64,000 nt of DNA, taken from the NCBI GenBank assembly GCA_016125355.1, contig WGLX01000002.1:1-64000 (forward strand), read 5' to 3'. Source of the stretch: Actinomycetales bacterium (GTDB lineage Bacteria > Actinomycetota > Actinomycetes > S36-B12). Under the pieces are notes generated by a model that worked only from the letters and a program-made list of their open reading frames with translations, searched no databases and was not told the DNA's origin. The first letter of the stretch is position 1, and each line of letters begins with the position of its first letter. Shown here piece by piece: positions 55,606 to 64,000 of this stretch. Both the position numbers and the translations under genes were made by a program.

Positions 55606-56498
55606 TGACCGAGCCCACCGACTACGGGCTGCCCCCGGAGTACACCCACGTCTACTCCGGCAAGGTGCGTGACCTGTACCGCACGCCGGACGGCAAGCTG
55701 CTGTTCGTCGCCAGCGACCGCATCTCGGCGTACGACTGGGTGCTGCCGACGCCGATCCCGGACAAGGGCCGGATCCTCACGGCGCTGTCGCTCTGGTGGT
55801 TCCAGCGGCTGCAGGGCGTGGTGCCCAACCACCTCGCTTCCGGCAAGATCCCCAAGGCCGTGGCAGGGCGAGCGATGGTCTGCGAGGAGCTCGACATGCT
55901 CCCGGTGGAGTGCGTCGCGCGCGGGTATCTCGCGGGATCGGGCCTGACCGACTACCGGGAGACCGGGCGCATCTGCGGAAACGGCCTGCCGCCCGGCCTC
56001 GTCGACGGGTCCCTTCTGCCGAAGCCGATCTTCACGCCGGCCACGAAGGCAGCTCTAGGCGAGCACGACGAGAACATCACCTACGACGAGGTGATCGTGC
56101 TCATCGGGCAGGAGGAGGCCCAGGAGCTCAAGCGCCTCACCCTCGACGTCTACAACCGTGCGCTGGAGATCGCGCGCTCGCGCGGCCTGATCCTTGCGGA
56201 CACCAAGTTCGAGTTCGGCTTCGCCAAGACCGGCAAGAACGCAGGTCGCGTCGTGCTGGCCGACGAGGTGCTCACCCCGGACTCCTCGCGGTACTGGGAC
56301 GCCGCTACGTGGCAGCCCGGGGGTCCCCAGCCCTCGTTCGACAAGCAGTTCGTCCGCGACTGGCTCACCTCGCCGGAGTCCGGATGGGACCGCCGGTCCG
56401 ACGAGCCGCCGCCACCACTGCCGGACCGCATCGTCGAGCAGACGCGCGCCAAGTACGTCGAGGCGTATGAGCGCCTCACGGGGGAGTCGTTCTCGTGA
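55605..56498 (+). CDS. purC: Phosphoribosylaminoimidazole-succinocarboxamide synthase
   Basis: A 297-residue SAICAR synthetase. It shows [27 protein letters not shown]-type sequence (seen as GKVRDLY and [11 protein letters not shown], about residues 17-50), [12 protein letters not shown] near 105 and [10 protein letters not shown] near 197. The product is the substrate of the adjacent PurB. It is overlapped at both ends by its neighbours, so the operon is tightly coupled. Confidence 0.96.
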   Translation: MTEPTDYGLPPEYTHVYSGKVRDLYRTPDGKLLFVASDRISAYDWVLPTPIPDKGRILTALSLWWFQRLQGVVPNHLASGKIPKAVAGRAMVCEELDMLPVECVARGYLAGSGLTDYRETGRICGNGLPPGLVDGSLLPKPIFTPATKAALGEHDENITYDEVIVLIGQEEAQELKRLTLDVYNRALEIARSRGLILADTKFEFGFAKTGKNAGRVVLADEVLTPDSSRYWDAATWQPGGPQPSFDKQFVRDWLTSPESGWDRRSDEPPPPLPDRIVEQTRAKYVEAYERLTGESFS

Positions 56499-57469
56499 CC
56501 ACATGGCTGGTCACCGGGGGAGCCGGGTACATCGGGGGACACGTCCTGCGCTCGCTGATCTCCAGCGGGCGCGACGTCGTGGTGTACGACGACTTCTCGG
56601 CCGGCCTGCGCGGTCGCGTGCCCGAGGGCGTGCCCATCGTGGAGGGGGACGTCGCCGATGCGGCCAGGCTGGTGCACGCCCTGCGCACGCACGAGGTCGA
56701 CGGGGTCGTCCACCTGGCCGCCAAGAAGGCTGCGGGGGAGTCCGTCGAGATCCCCCTGCACTACTACCGCGAGAACGTGGCCGGGCTGATCACCGTGCTC
56801 GAATCCATGGAGGGGGCGGGGGTGCGGCGGCTGGTGTACTCGTCCTCGGCGGCGGTGTACGGGACCACCTCGGACAACCCGGTCACCGAGGAGGCGCCGC
56901 TGCATCCGGAGTCCCCGTACGGGGAGACGAAGGTGGTGGGCGAGTGGCTGGCCCGCGATGCCGGGGTGGCCTGGGGCCTGTCCTGGGCGGCGCTGCGCTA
57001 CTTCAATGTGGCGGGCGCGGGCAGTGACGACCTCGGGGACAACTCGGTCAACAACCTCATCCCCATGGTCTTCCGTGCCCTGGACCACGGACAGCGTCCG
57101 CAGATCTTCGGCGGCGACTACCCGACGCCTGACGGCACCTGCATCCGGGACTACATCCACGTGCTCGACCTCGCCGACGCGCACGTCGCTGCGGCGGCGC
57201 GCTGCGAGGTGGCTGTGCAGGCCGACGTGTTCAACGTCGGTCGCGGCGAGGGCGTGTCGGTCCGCGAGGTGATGGATGCCATCTCCGCGGTGCTCGAGCG
57301 CGATGTGGATGCGCAGGTCGTCGCCCGACGGGCGGGGGACCCGCCCGCGTCGTGGGCGGCCACGGAGCGCATCGAGAGCACGCTGGGCTGGAAGGCGGCG
57401 CGAGGCCTTCCGGAGATGGTGGCCAGCGCCTGGTCGGCCTGGCGCACCCAGCATCCCCCCATCCGTTGA
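56495..57469 (+). CDS. galE: UDP-glucose 4-epimerase
   Basis: A 324-residue extended SDR. The NAD motif is [10 protein letters not shown] (about residues 7-16), and the catalytic pair is in [13 protein letters not shown] (YxxxK); [11 protein letters not shown] follows. It interconverts UDP-glucose and UDP-galactose. Its start overlaps the purC stop by 4 bases (GTGA), so it is translated with the purine genes, an arrangement with no obvious metabolic reason. The last gene of the purD operon. Confidence 0.9.
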   Translation: MTTWLVTGGAGYIGGHVLRSLISSGRDVVVYDDFSAGLRGRVPEGVPIVEGDVADAARLVHALRTHEVDGVVHLAAKKAAGESVEIPLHYYRENVAGLITVLESMEGAGVRRLVYSSSAAVYGTTSDNPVTEEAPLHPESPYGETKVVGEWLARDAGVAWGLSWAALRYFNVAGAGSDDLGDNSVNNLIPMVFRALDHGQRPQIFGGDYPTPDGTCIRDYIHVLDLADAHVAAAARCEVAVQADVFNVGRGEGVSVREVMDAISAVLERDVDAQVVARRAGDPPASWAATERIESTLGWKAARGLPEMVASAWSAWRTQHPPIR

Positions 57470-57547
57470 GTGGTCAGTCGTCACGCCTTTCCTGAGCGCG
57501 ACCTGAGGGGGAGGTAAAGAGCCGCGCATCAGCGGGGGATGCGGTCA

Positions 57548-57574
57548 TACGTTCATCGCGCCGCAGCCTGCGGC
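57548..57574 (+). promoter_or_regulatory. Putative promoter and leader hairpin of the b6-type complex
   Basis: TACGTT (57548-57553) is a -10 candidate. The start of the transcript would lie at about 57560, where a perfect hairpin GCCGCAG-c-CTGCGGC (57560-57574) begins. The first small gene starts at 57593. Confidence 0.4.
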
Positions 57575-57592
57575 CCCGATTGGCGGTGACCG

Positions 57593-57751
57593 ATGTCCGA
57601 TCCTTCCGGTGGCGCGACCTTCCTGGAATTCGGGTGGTTGTCCATCTCCGTGCCCAACCTGATCATGTTCTCGATCATGGTGCTGTTGTTCGTCCTCGCG
57701 ATCCTCCTGCCCTTCCCCTCCGGCGGTCCCGACGTGACGGAGGACGAGTGA
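57593..57751 (+). CDS. 52-residue single-span membrane protein of the cytochrome b6-type complex
   Basis: A 52-residue protein with one hydrophobic helix (about residues 21-41, NLIMFSIMVLLFVLAILLPF) and an acidic tail ending in TEDE. The ATG at 57593 leads directly to an overlap with the next gene (TGATG at 57749-57753). That coupling and the position before the cytochrome b gene suggest a small subunit, like the short helices of b6f complexes. I recognise no family. The frame is short, but the clean membrane pattern and overlap make it credible. Confidence 0.65.
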   Translation: MSDPSGGATFLEFGWLSISVPNLIMFSIMVLLFVLAILLPFPSGGPDVTEDE

Positions 57752-58428
57752 TGGCAACGACTCTCGACAGCACCGACACCCGGAACTGGACGTCGCGACT
57801 GCGGCGTCGCGCCCAGGCGGACCTGCCCTACGAGAAGCTCATGCCGGGCACACAGCCCGCCTATGTGGCCTCGTGGATCTACGTGTTCGGCGTCCTGACG
57901 CTGGTCTCCCTCGGCGTCGTCATCCTGACTGGCACGGTCCTGACCCTGTTCGGCCCGACCTGGTGGCACACCTCGAGCTCCGGCCACTTCGTCAACAGCC
58001 TGCACTTCTGGTCGGTGCAGCTGTTCTTCCTGTTCATGATCATCCACCTGTGGGGCAAGTTCTGGATGGCGGCGTGGCGGGGCAGGCGGGCCCGCACCTG
58101 GATCACCGGGATGATCGCGTTCATGGTCTCGGTCTTCGCGGGCCTGACCGGGTACGTCATCCAGACGAACTTCGACTCCCAGTGGGTCGCGTTCGAGGCG
58201 AAGGACGGCCTGAACGCCATGGGCATCGGCGCATTCTTCAACGTCGCCAACTTCGGGCAGATGCTGATGGTCCACATCTTCCTACTACCCGCCGTGGTCG
58301 GCCTGCTGGTCGTGCTGCACGTCCTGTGGGTGCGGATCCGTGGGGTGGTACCGCCGATCGATGCTGACAGGGTCGAGGCCGCCGTCGAGTCGGAGGCGGC
58401 CGTCGATGCCGAGGTGGTGGCCCCGTGA
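57751..58428 (+). CDS. Cytochrome b6-type diheme cytochrome b
   Basis: A 225-residue protein with four hydrophobic helices in the b6 pattern. Two His pairs can hold two b hemes: His85 and His99 (13 residues between) and His175 and His190 (14 between, the b6-type spacing). The loop after helix C reads GLTGYVIQTNFDSQWV, departing from the usual GYxLPWDQ. It would carry electrons across the membrane in a quinol:acceptor complex. It is overlapped by its two neighbours (TGATG and GTGA). No Rieske protein or c-type cytochrome gene is in the window. Confidence 0.85.
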   Translation: MATTLDSTDTRNWTSRLRRRAQADLPYEKLMPGTQPAYVASWIYVFGVLTLVSLGVVILTGTVLTLFGPTWWHTSSSGHFVNSLHFWSVQLFFLFMIIHLWGKFWMAAWRGRRARTWITGMIAFMVSVFAGLTGYVIQTNFDSQWVAFEAKDGLNAMGIGAFFNVANFGQMLMVHIFLLPAVVGLLVVLHVLWVRIRGVVPPIDADRVEAAVESEAAVDAEVVAP

Positions 58429-59405
58429 GCGCCATCTCGGATCGGCAGCGGCAGCTCGAGCTCGAGCCCTGGACGGGGCCGAAGCGGCACTACGACATCG
58501 TGAAGGAGGGCGTGATCGCCCTCGTCGTGGTGAGCGTCATCGTCGTCGCATGCGCGGCGCTCATCGGGTCGCCGGACGTGCCGGCGCTCACCTTCAAGGG
58601 CTGGGCCACCGACCAGCCGCAGAACTTCGTGGCGACGACGGTTGGCGAGCTCGCCGGGACCACGGAGTCGGCCGGCTACGGCGGCCCGTACAACGCGAAC
58701 GGCGACGGTCAGGCCATCGGGCCCATCAATCCCGCCAAGGTCGTGGGGGTGCACATCCCGATCGACACGGCGAACGACTTCGTCATCAACCCCCTCAGGT
58801 CGCAGCAGCAGCCGCAGGTCGTCACGGACGCGATCAACCAGTGGGAGAGCGCCACTCCTTACCAGCGGATCACGTGGGCGACGAACCTCGACAACGCCCT
58901 CAATGACCCGAACGGCGCCAACGGCGATCCATCCAAGGTGCCCAACGGCGACTACGGCCCGGTCCCGAACCTGGCAACCGGCCTGATGCTGATGGCCCAG
59001 TCGGGCGCGCTGGACGGGATCCTGCCGGCGCCCGGGCAGTTCTACAACGCGGACAACACCAAGCAGATCCTGTTCATGGGCGACGGCTCGTACCTGGACG
59101 ATGCGGGAACCGCGTACCACCTGCAGGGTGACCAGTGGGGGATGATGAACGAGACGGGGAACTACCCCGGTCAGCAGTGGCTCATGCCGTTCTCGTTCTG
59201 GTACCAGCTGCCGATCTTCAACAGCGACGAGGAGTCGGGCCTGGCCGCGACCCTCACCGCCAACGGCGACATCTACATCCTGACGATCATCGGCGTGCTG
59301 TTCCTCGTGTTCATGCTCATCCCGTTCATCCCGGGACTGCGCTCGATCCCGAGGTGGATCCCCGTGCACCGGCTCATCTGGCGGTCGTACTACCGCCGCG
59401 GCTGA
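58425..59405 (+). CDS. Subunit-IV-like protein with a large exoplasmic domain
   Basis: A 326-residue protein with just two hydrophobic helices (about residues 28-48 and 281-303). About 230 residues between them are polar, Asn/Gly/Gln-rich and probably outside the membrane. Just before the second helix, PFSFWYQLPIF (255-265) resembles the PEWYFLPIF quinol-site loop of cytochrome b subunit IV, and the following helix aligns with the next subunit IV span. No CxxCH heme motif and no Cys-His Rieske motif are present. Coupled to the b6 gene, it is probably the second half of a split cytochrome b with a new outer domain. That is inference. Confidence 0.6.
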   Translation: MSAISDRQRQLELEPWTGPKRHYDIVKEGVIALVVVSVIVVACAALIGSPDVPALTFKGWATDQPQNFVATTVGELAGTTESAGYGGPYNANGDGQAIGPINPAKVVGVHIPIDTANDFVINPLRSQQQPQVVTDAINQWESATPYQRITWATNLDNALNDPNGANGDPSKVPNGDYGPVPNLATGLMLMAQSGALDGILPAPGQFYNADNTKQILFMGDGSYLDDAGTAYHLQGDQWGMMNETGNYPGQQWLMPFSFWYQLPIFNSDEESGLAATLTANGDIYILTIIGVLFLVFMLIPFIPGLRSIPRWIPVHRLIWRSYYRRG

Positions 59406-59425
59406 CCCCCTTCCCCCCGACTACC

Positions 59426-59899
59426 TCACTCGGGAGGAGGGGTGGCGGGGAGGAGGCGGAAGACGGGGATCTCCCGCCCGGCGTTGCGCTCGTACATCTC
59501 GTACGCCGACCAGATCTGCGACAGCTGCGCGTACAGCCGGGCGCGCTCCTCGCCGAGGACCTCCTCGAACCGGACCTCGGACGTGACCCCGTCCACCTCG
59601 AGTGTGCCGAGGTCGTGCGACCGGACGTTGAACACCCAGCCCGGCACGGCAGCCTGGCCCGCATTGGAGCCCGTGATGACCCACGGCTTGGCTGGATCGC
59701 CGTCCTCGCGAACGGCCAGCAGCGGCGTCCGCCGCCACTCACCGGACCGTCGGCCCAGGGTGGTGATCCACACCACCTGCTGCCCTCCTGGGAACCGTCG
59801 CCCGAGCCGGCCGCCGGACACCCGGTCGAGCATCCGGTGCAGCACGGTGGTCGTGCGCAGCGTCGTGCCCCACACGAGGTCGTATGCCCGGCCGCCCAT
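59426..59899 (-). CDS. Deazaflavin (F420)-dependent nitroreductase-family protein
   Basis: A 157-residue protein of the Ddn-like split-barrel family. It has LVWITTLGRRSGEWRRTPLL-type sequence (seen as VVWITTLGRRSGEWRRTPLL, about residues 42-61), then WVITGSNAGQAAVPGWVFN and a C-terminal Tyr-rich helix with YAQLSQIW. Such proteins use reduced F420 to reduce quinones or other oxidised compounds. The ATG lies 7 bases after a minus-strand TACCGT. It is divergent from purS. Confidence 0.85.
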   Translation of the reverse strand: MGGRAYDLVWGTTLRTTTVLHRMLDRVSGGRLGRRFPGGQQVVWITTLGRRSGEWRRTPLLAVREDGDPAKPWVITGSNAGQAAVPGWVFNVRSHDLGTLEVDGVTSEVRFEEVLGEERARLYAQLSQIWSAYEMYERNAGREIPVFRLLPATPPPE

Positions 59900-59906
59900 G
59901 GGGGCG

Positions 59907-59928
59907 ACGGTATCCCGGCCGATAGGCT
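59907..59928. promoter_or_regulatory. Divergent promoters between the F420-type gene and purS
   Basis: The minus-strand TACCGT (59907-59912) lies 7 bases before the nitroreductase ATG. On the plus strand TAGGCT (59923-59928) would give purS a leader of about 53 bases ending in AGGAG-N5-GTG. The boxes do not overlap. Confidence 0.5.
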
Positions 59929-59987
59929 GGGGCCACTTCCCCACGAGGCAGGCAGCCGCCCGTCCATCTCGAACACCAGGAGTGCCC

Positions 59988-60233
59988 GTGGCCCGCGTCG
60001 TCGTCGACGTCATGCTCAAGCCGGAGATCCTCGACCCCCAGGGCCGCGCCGTACAGGGTGCGCTCGGCCGCCTGGGTCTGTCCGGGGTGAAGGACGTCCG
60101 CCAGGGCAAGCAGTTCGTCATCGAGCTCGAGGGCGACCTCGAGGGTGACCGGGCTGCGCTCATGGAGCAGCTCGCCGGCGAACTGCTCAGCAACCCGGTG
60201 ATCGAGGACTTCCGCATGACGGTGGAGCAGTGA
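59988..60233 (+). CDS. purS: Phosphoribosylformylglycinamidine synthase subunit PurS
   Basis: An 81-residue PurS, the small structural subunit that bridges PurQ and PurL in the three-part FGAM synthase. It starts [20 protein letters not shown] and ends FRMTVEQ, as in the family. AGGAG (59978-59982) lies 5 bases before the GTG. purQ starts 2 bases after the stop. Confidence 0.93.
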   Translation: MARVVVDVMLKPEILDPQGRAVQGALGRLGLSGVKDVRQGKQFVIELEGDLEGDRAALMEQLAGELLSNPVIEDFRMTVEQ

Positions 60234-60235
60234 GC

Positions 60236-60910
60236 ATGCGGATCGGCGTCGTCACCTTCCCCGGCACGCTTGACGACCAGGACGCCAGCCGGGCGGTCCG
60301 GGTGGCCGGCGCCGAGGCCGTCACCCTCTGGCATGGCGACGACGACCTCAAGTCTGTCGATGCCGTCGTGCTGCCGGGCGGCTTCTCGTACGGCGACTAC
60401 CTGCGGTGCGGCGCCATCTCCCGCTTCGCACCGGTGATGCGCGCGCTCGTCGACGCCGCCAACGGCGGCCTGCCGGTGCTCGGTATCTGCAACGGCTTCC
60501 AGATCCTGTGCGAGAGCCACCTGCTTCCGGGGGCGCTCACCCGCAACGACAGCCTGCACTTCGTCTGCCGCGATCAGCGGCTGCGCATCGAGGACACCAC
60601 CTCGATGTGGACCCGTGACTACGCGCCGGGGCAGGAGATCGTCATCCCGCTGAAGAACGGTGAGGGCTGCTTCGTCGCCAACGAGACCACGCTGGACGAG
60701 CTGGAGGGCGAGGGCCGCGTCATCGCACGCTACGTCGACGTCAACCCGAACGGCAGCCGGCGCGACATCGCGGGCATCCGCAACGCACGGGGCAACGTCG
60801 TCGGCCTGATGCCGCACCCGGAACACGCGGTCGAGCCGCTCACCGGCCCCTCGACCGACGGGCTGGGGTTCTTCACGTCCGTACTGAATTCCCTGGTGAG
60901 CGCGTCATGA
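60236..60910 (+). CDS. purQ: Phosphoribosylformylglycinamidine synthase, glutaminase subunit PurQ
   Basis: A 224-residue class I glutamine amidotransferase that supplies ammonia to PurL. It has [13 protein letters not shown] near residue 8, the oxyanion region [12 protein letters not shown] and the nucleophile Cys85 in LGICNGFQ. The His and Glu of the triad are in MPHPEHAV near the end. I prefer the ATG at 60236 to a GTG at 60230 that overlaps the purS stop. Confidence 0.95.
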   Translation: MRIGVVTFPGTLDDQDASRAVRVAGAEAVTLWHGDDDLKSVDAVVLPGGFSYGDYLRCGAISRFAPVMRALVDAANGGLPVLGICNGFQILCESHLLPGALTRNDSLHFVCRDQRLRIEDTTSMWTRDYAPGQEIVIPLKNGEGCFVANETTLDELEGEGRVIARYVDVNPNGSRRDIAGIRNARGNVVGLMPHPEHAVEPLTGPSTDGLGFFTSVLNSLVSAS

Positions 60911-60962
60911 GCATCGAGCAGGCGCGAGGAGTGAGCGACAGCGAGCCCCGGAGGGACGCTCC

Positions 60963-63248
<2,286 letters not shown>

Positions 63249-63250
63249 CC

Positions 63251-63550
63251 GTGGCCTGCAATCCGCAGCGCGACGCGCTCAAGGCGGAGGTCAAGGCCAC
63301 GCTCGCGCTGCTCGTGGAGCGGGCGCCGGGCAAGGCCGTCGAGGTGCGCATCCCGCCGTTCGCCGCCGTGCAGGCCGTCGGCGGGCACACGCATCGCCGG
63401 GGGACTCCGGCGGCGGTTGTCGAGATGGACGCGGAGACGTGGCTGGCCCTCGCCCGCGGGGCGATGACCTGGGCCGAGGGCGTGGCCAGTGGCCGTGTCC
63501 ACGCCAGCGGCGAGCGCTCCGACCTGTCGGCGTACCTGCCGCTGCTCTGA
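63251..63550 (+). CDS. Sterol-carrier-like small protein
   Basis: A 99-residue protein that looks like the actinobacterial sterol-carrier-type (SCP2-like) family found near pur genes. It has VRIPPFAAVQAV, the strand region GTPAAVVEMDAETWLALARG and GRVHASGERSDLSAYLPLL at the end. SCP2-like folds bind lipids, but the ligand here is unknown. The GTG starts 2 bases after purL, so it is co-transcribed. Confidence 0.75.
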   Translation: MACNPQRDALKAEVKATLALLVERAPGKAVEVRIPPFAAVQAVGGHTHRRGTPAAVVEMDAETWLALARGAMTWAEGVASGRVHASGERSDLSAYLPLL

Positions 63551-63551
63551 A

Positions 63552-63583
63552 TCGTTGAGTGGCCACGACTGGCCACTCAACGA
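63552..63583 (+). terminator. Perfect 14-bp hairpin after the purS operon
   Basis: TCGTTGAGTGGCCA (63552-63565) pairs exactly with 63570-63583 across a 4-base loop CGAC. It begins 1 base after the sterol-carrier-like stop and probably ends the purS-purQ-purL transcript. No U-tract follows. Confidence 0.7.
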
Positions 63584-63743
63584 ACCGGGGGCGAAACGTC
63601 CCGGTAACGGCGGAAACCGTCGTGAAACATCGAATAGGTAACGATTTCCGGAGGGGAATCCGTGTGCGGCGAATGAAATCGCTGTCACACGGTACGGTTC
63701 TGCATCCCTGTCCGCCCTGCCCGACCCTGGGAGCGAGAAGTCG
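63584..63743 (+). promoter_or_regulatory. Leader and promoter region of the ABC ATPase gene
   Basis: This gap contains two copies of GGTAACG, an AT-richer stretch near 63620-63660 and a -10 candidate TACGGT (63693-63698). GGGAGCGAG lies shortly before the ATG. The lower GC content suggests a separate promoter, but I cannot identify a regulator. Confidence 0.35.
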
Positions 63744-64000
63744 ATGACCGATTCGGTAGCCATCCGGCTCCGCGGCCTCACCCGCCGCTTCGGTGACGTC
63801 GTCGCCGTGGACGGCGTCGACCTCGACGTCATGGATGGCGAATTCCTCACCCTGCTCGGGCCGTCGGGCTCCGGCAAGACGACGGTGCTGCGCATGATCG
63901 CCGGCTTCGAGCGACCGGACGCCGGGCTCATCGAGCTCGGCGGCGCCGACGTCACCCGGGTGCCCCCCTACGGCCGCGACGTCAACACGGTCTTCCAGGA
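63744..64000 (+). CDS. ABC transporter ATP-binding protein, PotA-like (partial)
   Basis: The first 85 or so residues of an ABC ATPase, cut by the window end. Walker A is GPSGSGKTT (about residues 39-47), with LTRRFGDVVAVDGVDLDV before it and the Q-loop VFQ at the end. The sequence is of the PotA/FbpC type, serving spermidine/putrescine, iron or thiamine importers. Permease and binding-protein genes would be expected beyond the window. Confidence 0.85.
   Translation, partial: MTDSVAIRLRGLTRRFGDVVAVDGVDLDVMDGEFLTLLGPSGSGKTTVLRMIAGFERPDAGLIELGGADVTRVPPYGRDVNTVFQ

Noticed and set aside
60911-60962. The GC-rich purQ-purL gap as a repeat element
   Set aside because: It contains short GAGC/GCGAG-like words and a CGGAGG site, but no repeat or dyad stands out within the window.

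Overview
The window is GC-rich and gene-dense, with no insertion sequence, prophage or CRISPR array that I can see. It looks like chromosome of a high-GC actinomycete (Actinomycetota). The signs are an actinobacterial-type dUMP-forming dCTP deaminase, a dnaK-grpE-dnaJ-hspR-clpB heat-shock operon under a HAIR box, an EtfD-like membrane Fe-S oxidoreductase, a deazaflavin (F420)-type nitroreductase, DUF3151 beside class II aldolase, and many leaderless genes with a TANNNT -10 box 6-8 bases before an ATG or GTG. I cannot name the genus.

Layout: 1-3475 holds tRNA-Gly(CCC), a FUSC-type exporter, dcd and a phosphoribosyltransferase. 3618-16447 is a CO-oxidation island. It carries a DUF2182 membrane protein, a MocA-like nucleotidyltransferase, XdhC, moaE-moaA-moaD, coxG-coxM-coxS-coxL (a form I aerobic CO dehydrogenase with the AYxCSFR loop), an XdhC-YHS fusion, coxD, coxE, moaC and mogA. 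16444-20891 holds a glyoxalase-like protein, the EtfD-like reductase and an O-antigen-ligase-like protein. 20877-26981 is a histidine-utilisation regulon, hutU-hutI-hutH divergent from iclR-hutG, around a palindromic operator. 26986-35664 holds a winged-helix regulator, the heat-shock operon and a TetR pair. 35820-46914 is mixed metabolism: aminotransferase, acyl-CoA-dehydrogenase-like protein, secreted trypsin-like protease, SDR, pyrE, DedA, SpoU methyltransferase, MFS, fba. 46950-63550 holds most of the purine pathway (purA; purD-purB-purC-galE; purS-purQ-purL), interrupted by a three-gene cytochrome b6-type membrane complex at 57593-59405. The window ends inside a PotA-type ABC ATPase gene.

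How the genes work together: the moa, mog and XdhC genes and the MocA-like gene can supply and modify the molybdopterin cofactor of CO dehydrogenase. CoxD and CoxE mature its Mo-Cu site, and CoxG anchors the enzyme or couples it to the membrane quinone pool. The EtfD-like protein and the b6-type complex are further entry points to the quinone pool. The four hut enzymes take histidine to glutamate.

The most unusual signals are: (1) a ten-base box (ANNNTANNNT) that puts two divergent -10 elements on a shared TA and recurs at 7 of 12 divergent gene pairs; (2) a b6/subunit-IV-like complex whose second subunit has only two membrane spans, about 230 exoplasmic residues between them and a PEWY-like motif, with no Rieske or c-type cytochrome nearby; (3) a YHS metal-binding-type domain fused to the XdhC/CoxF-like CO dehydrogenase accessory protein; (4) a set of sequence-unrelated, nearly perfect nested palindromes at gene ends, two of which have zero-loop centres.
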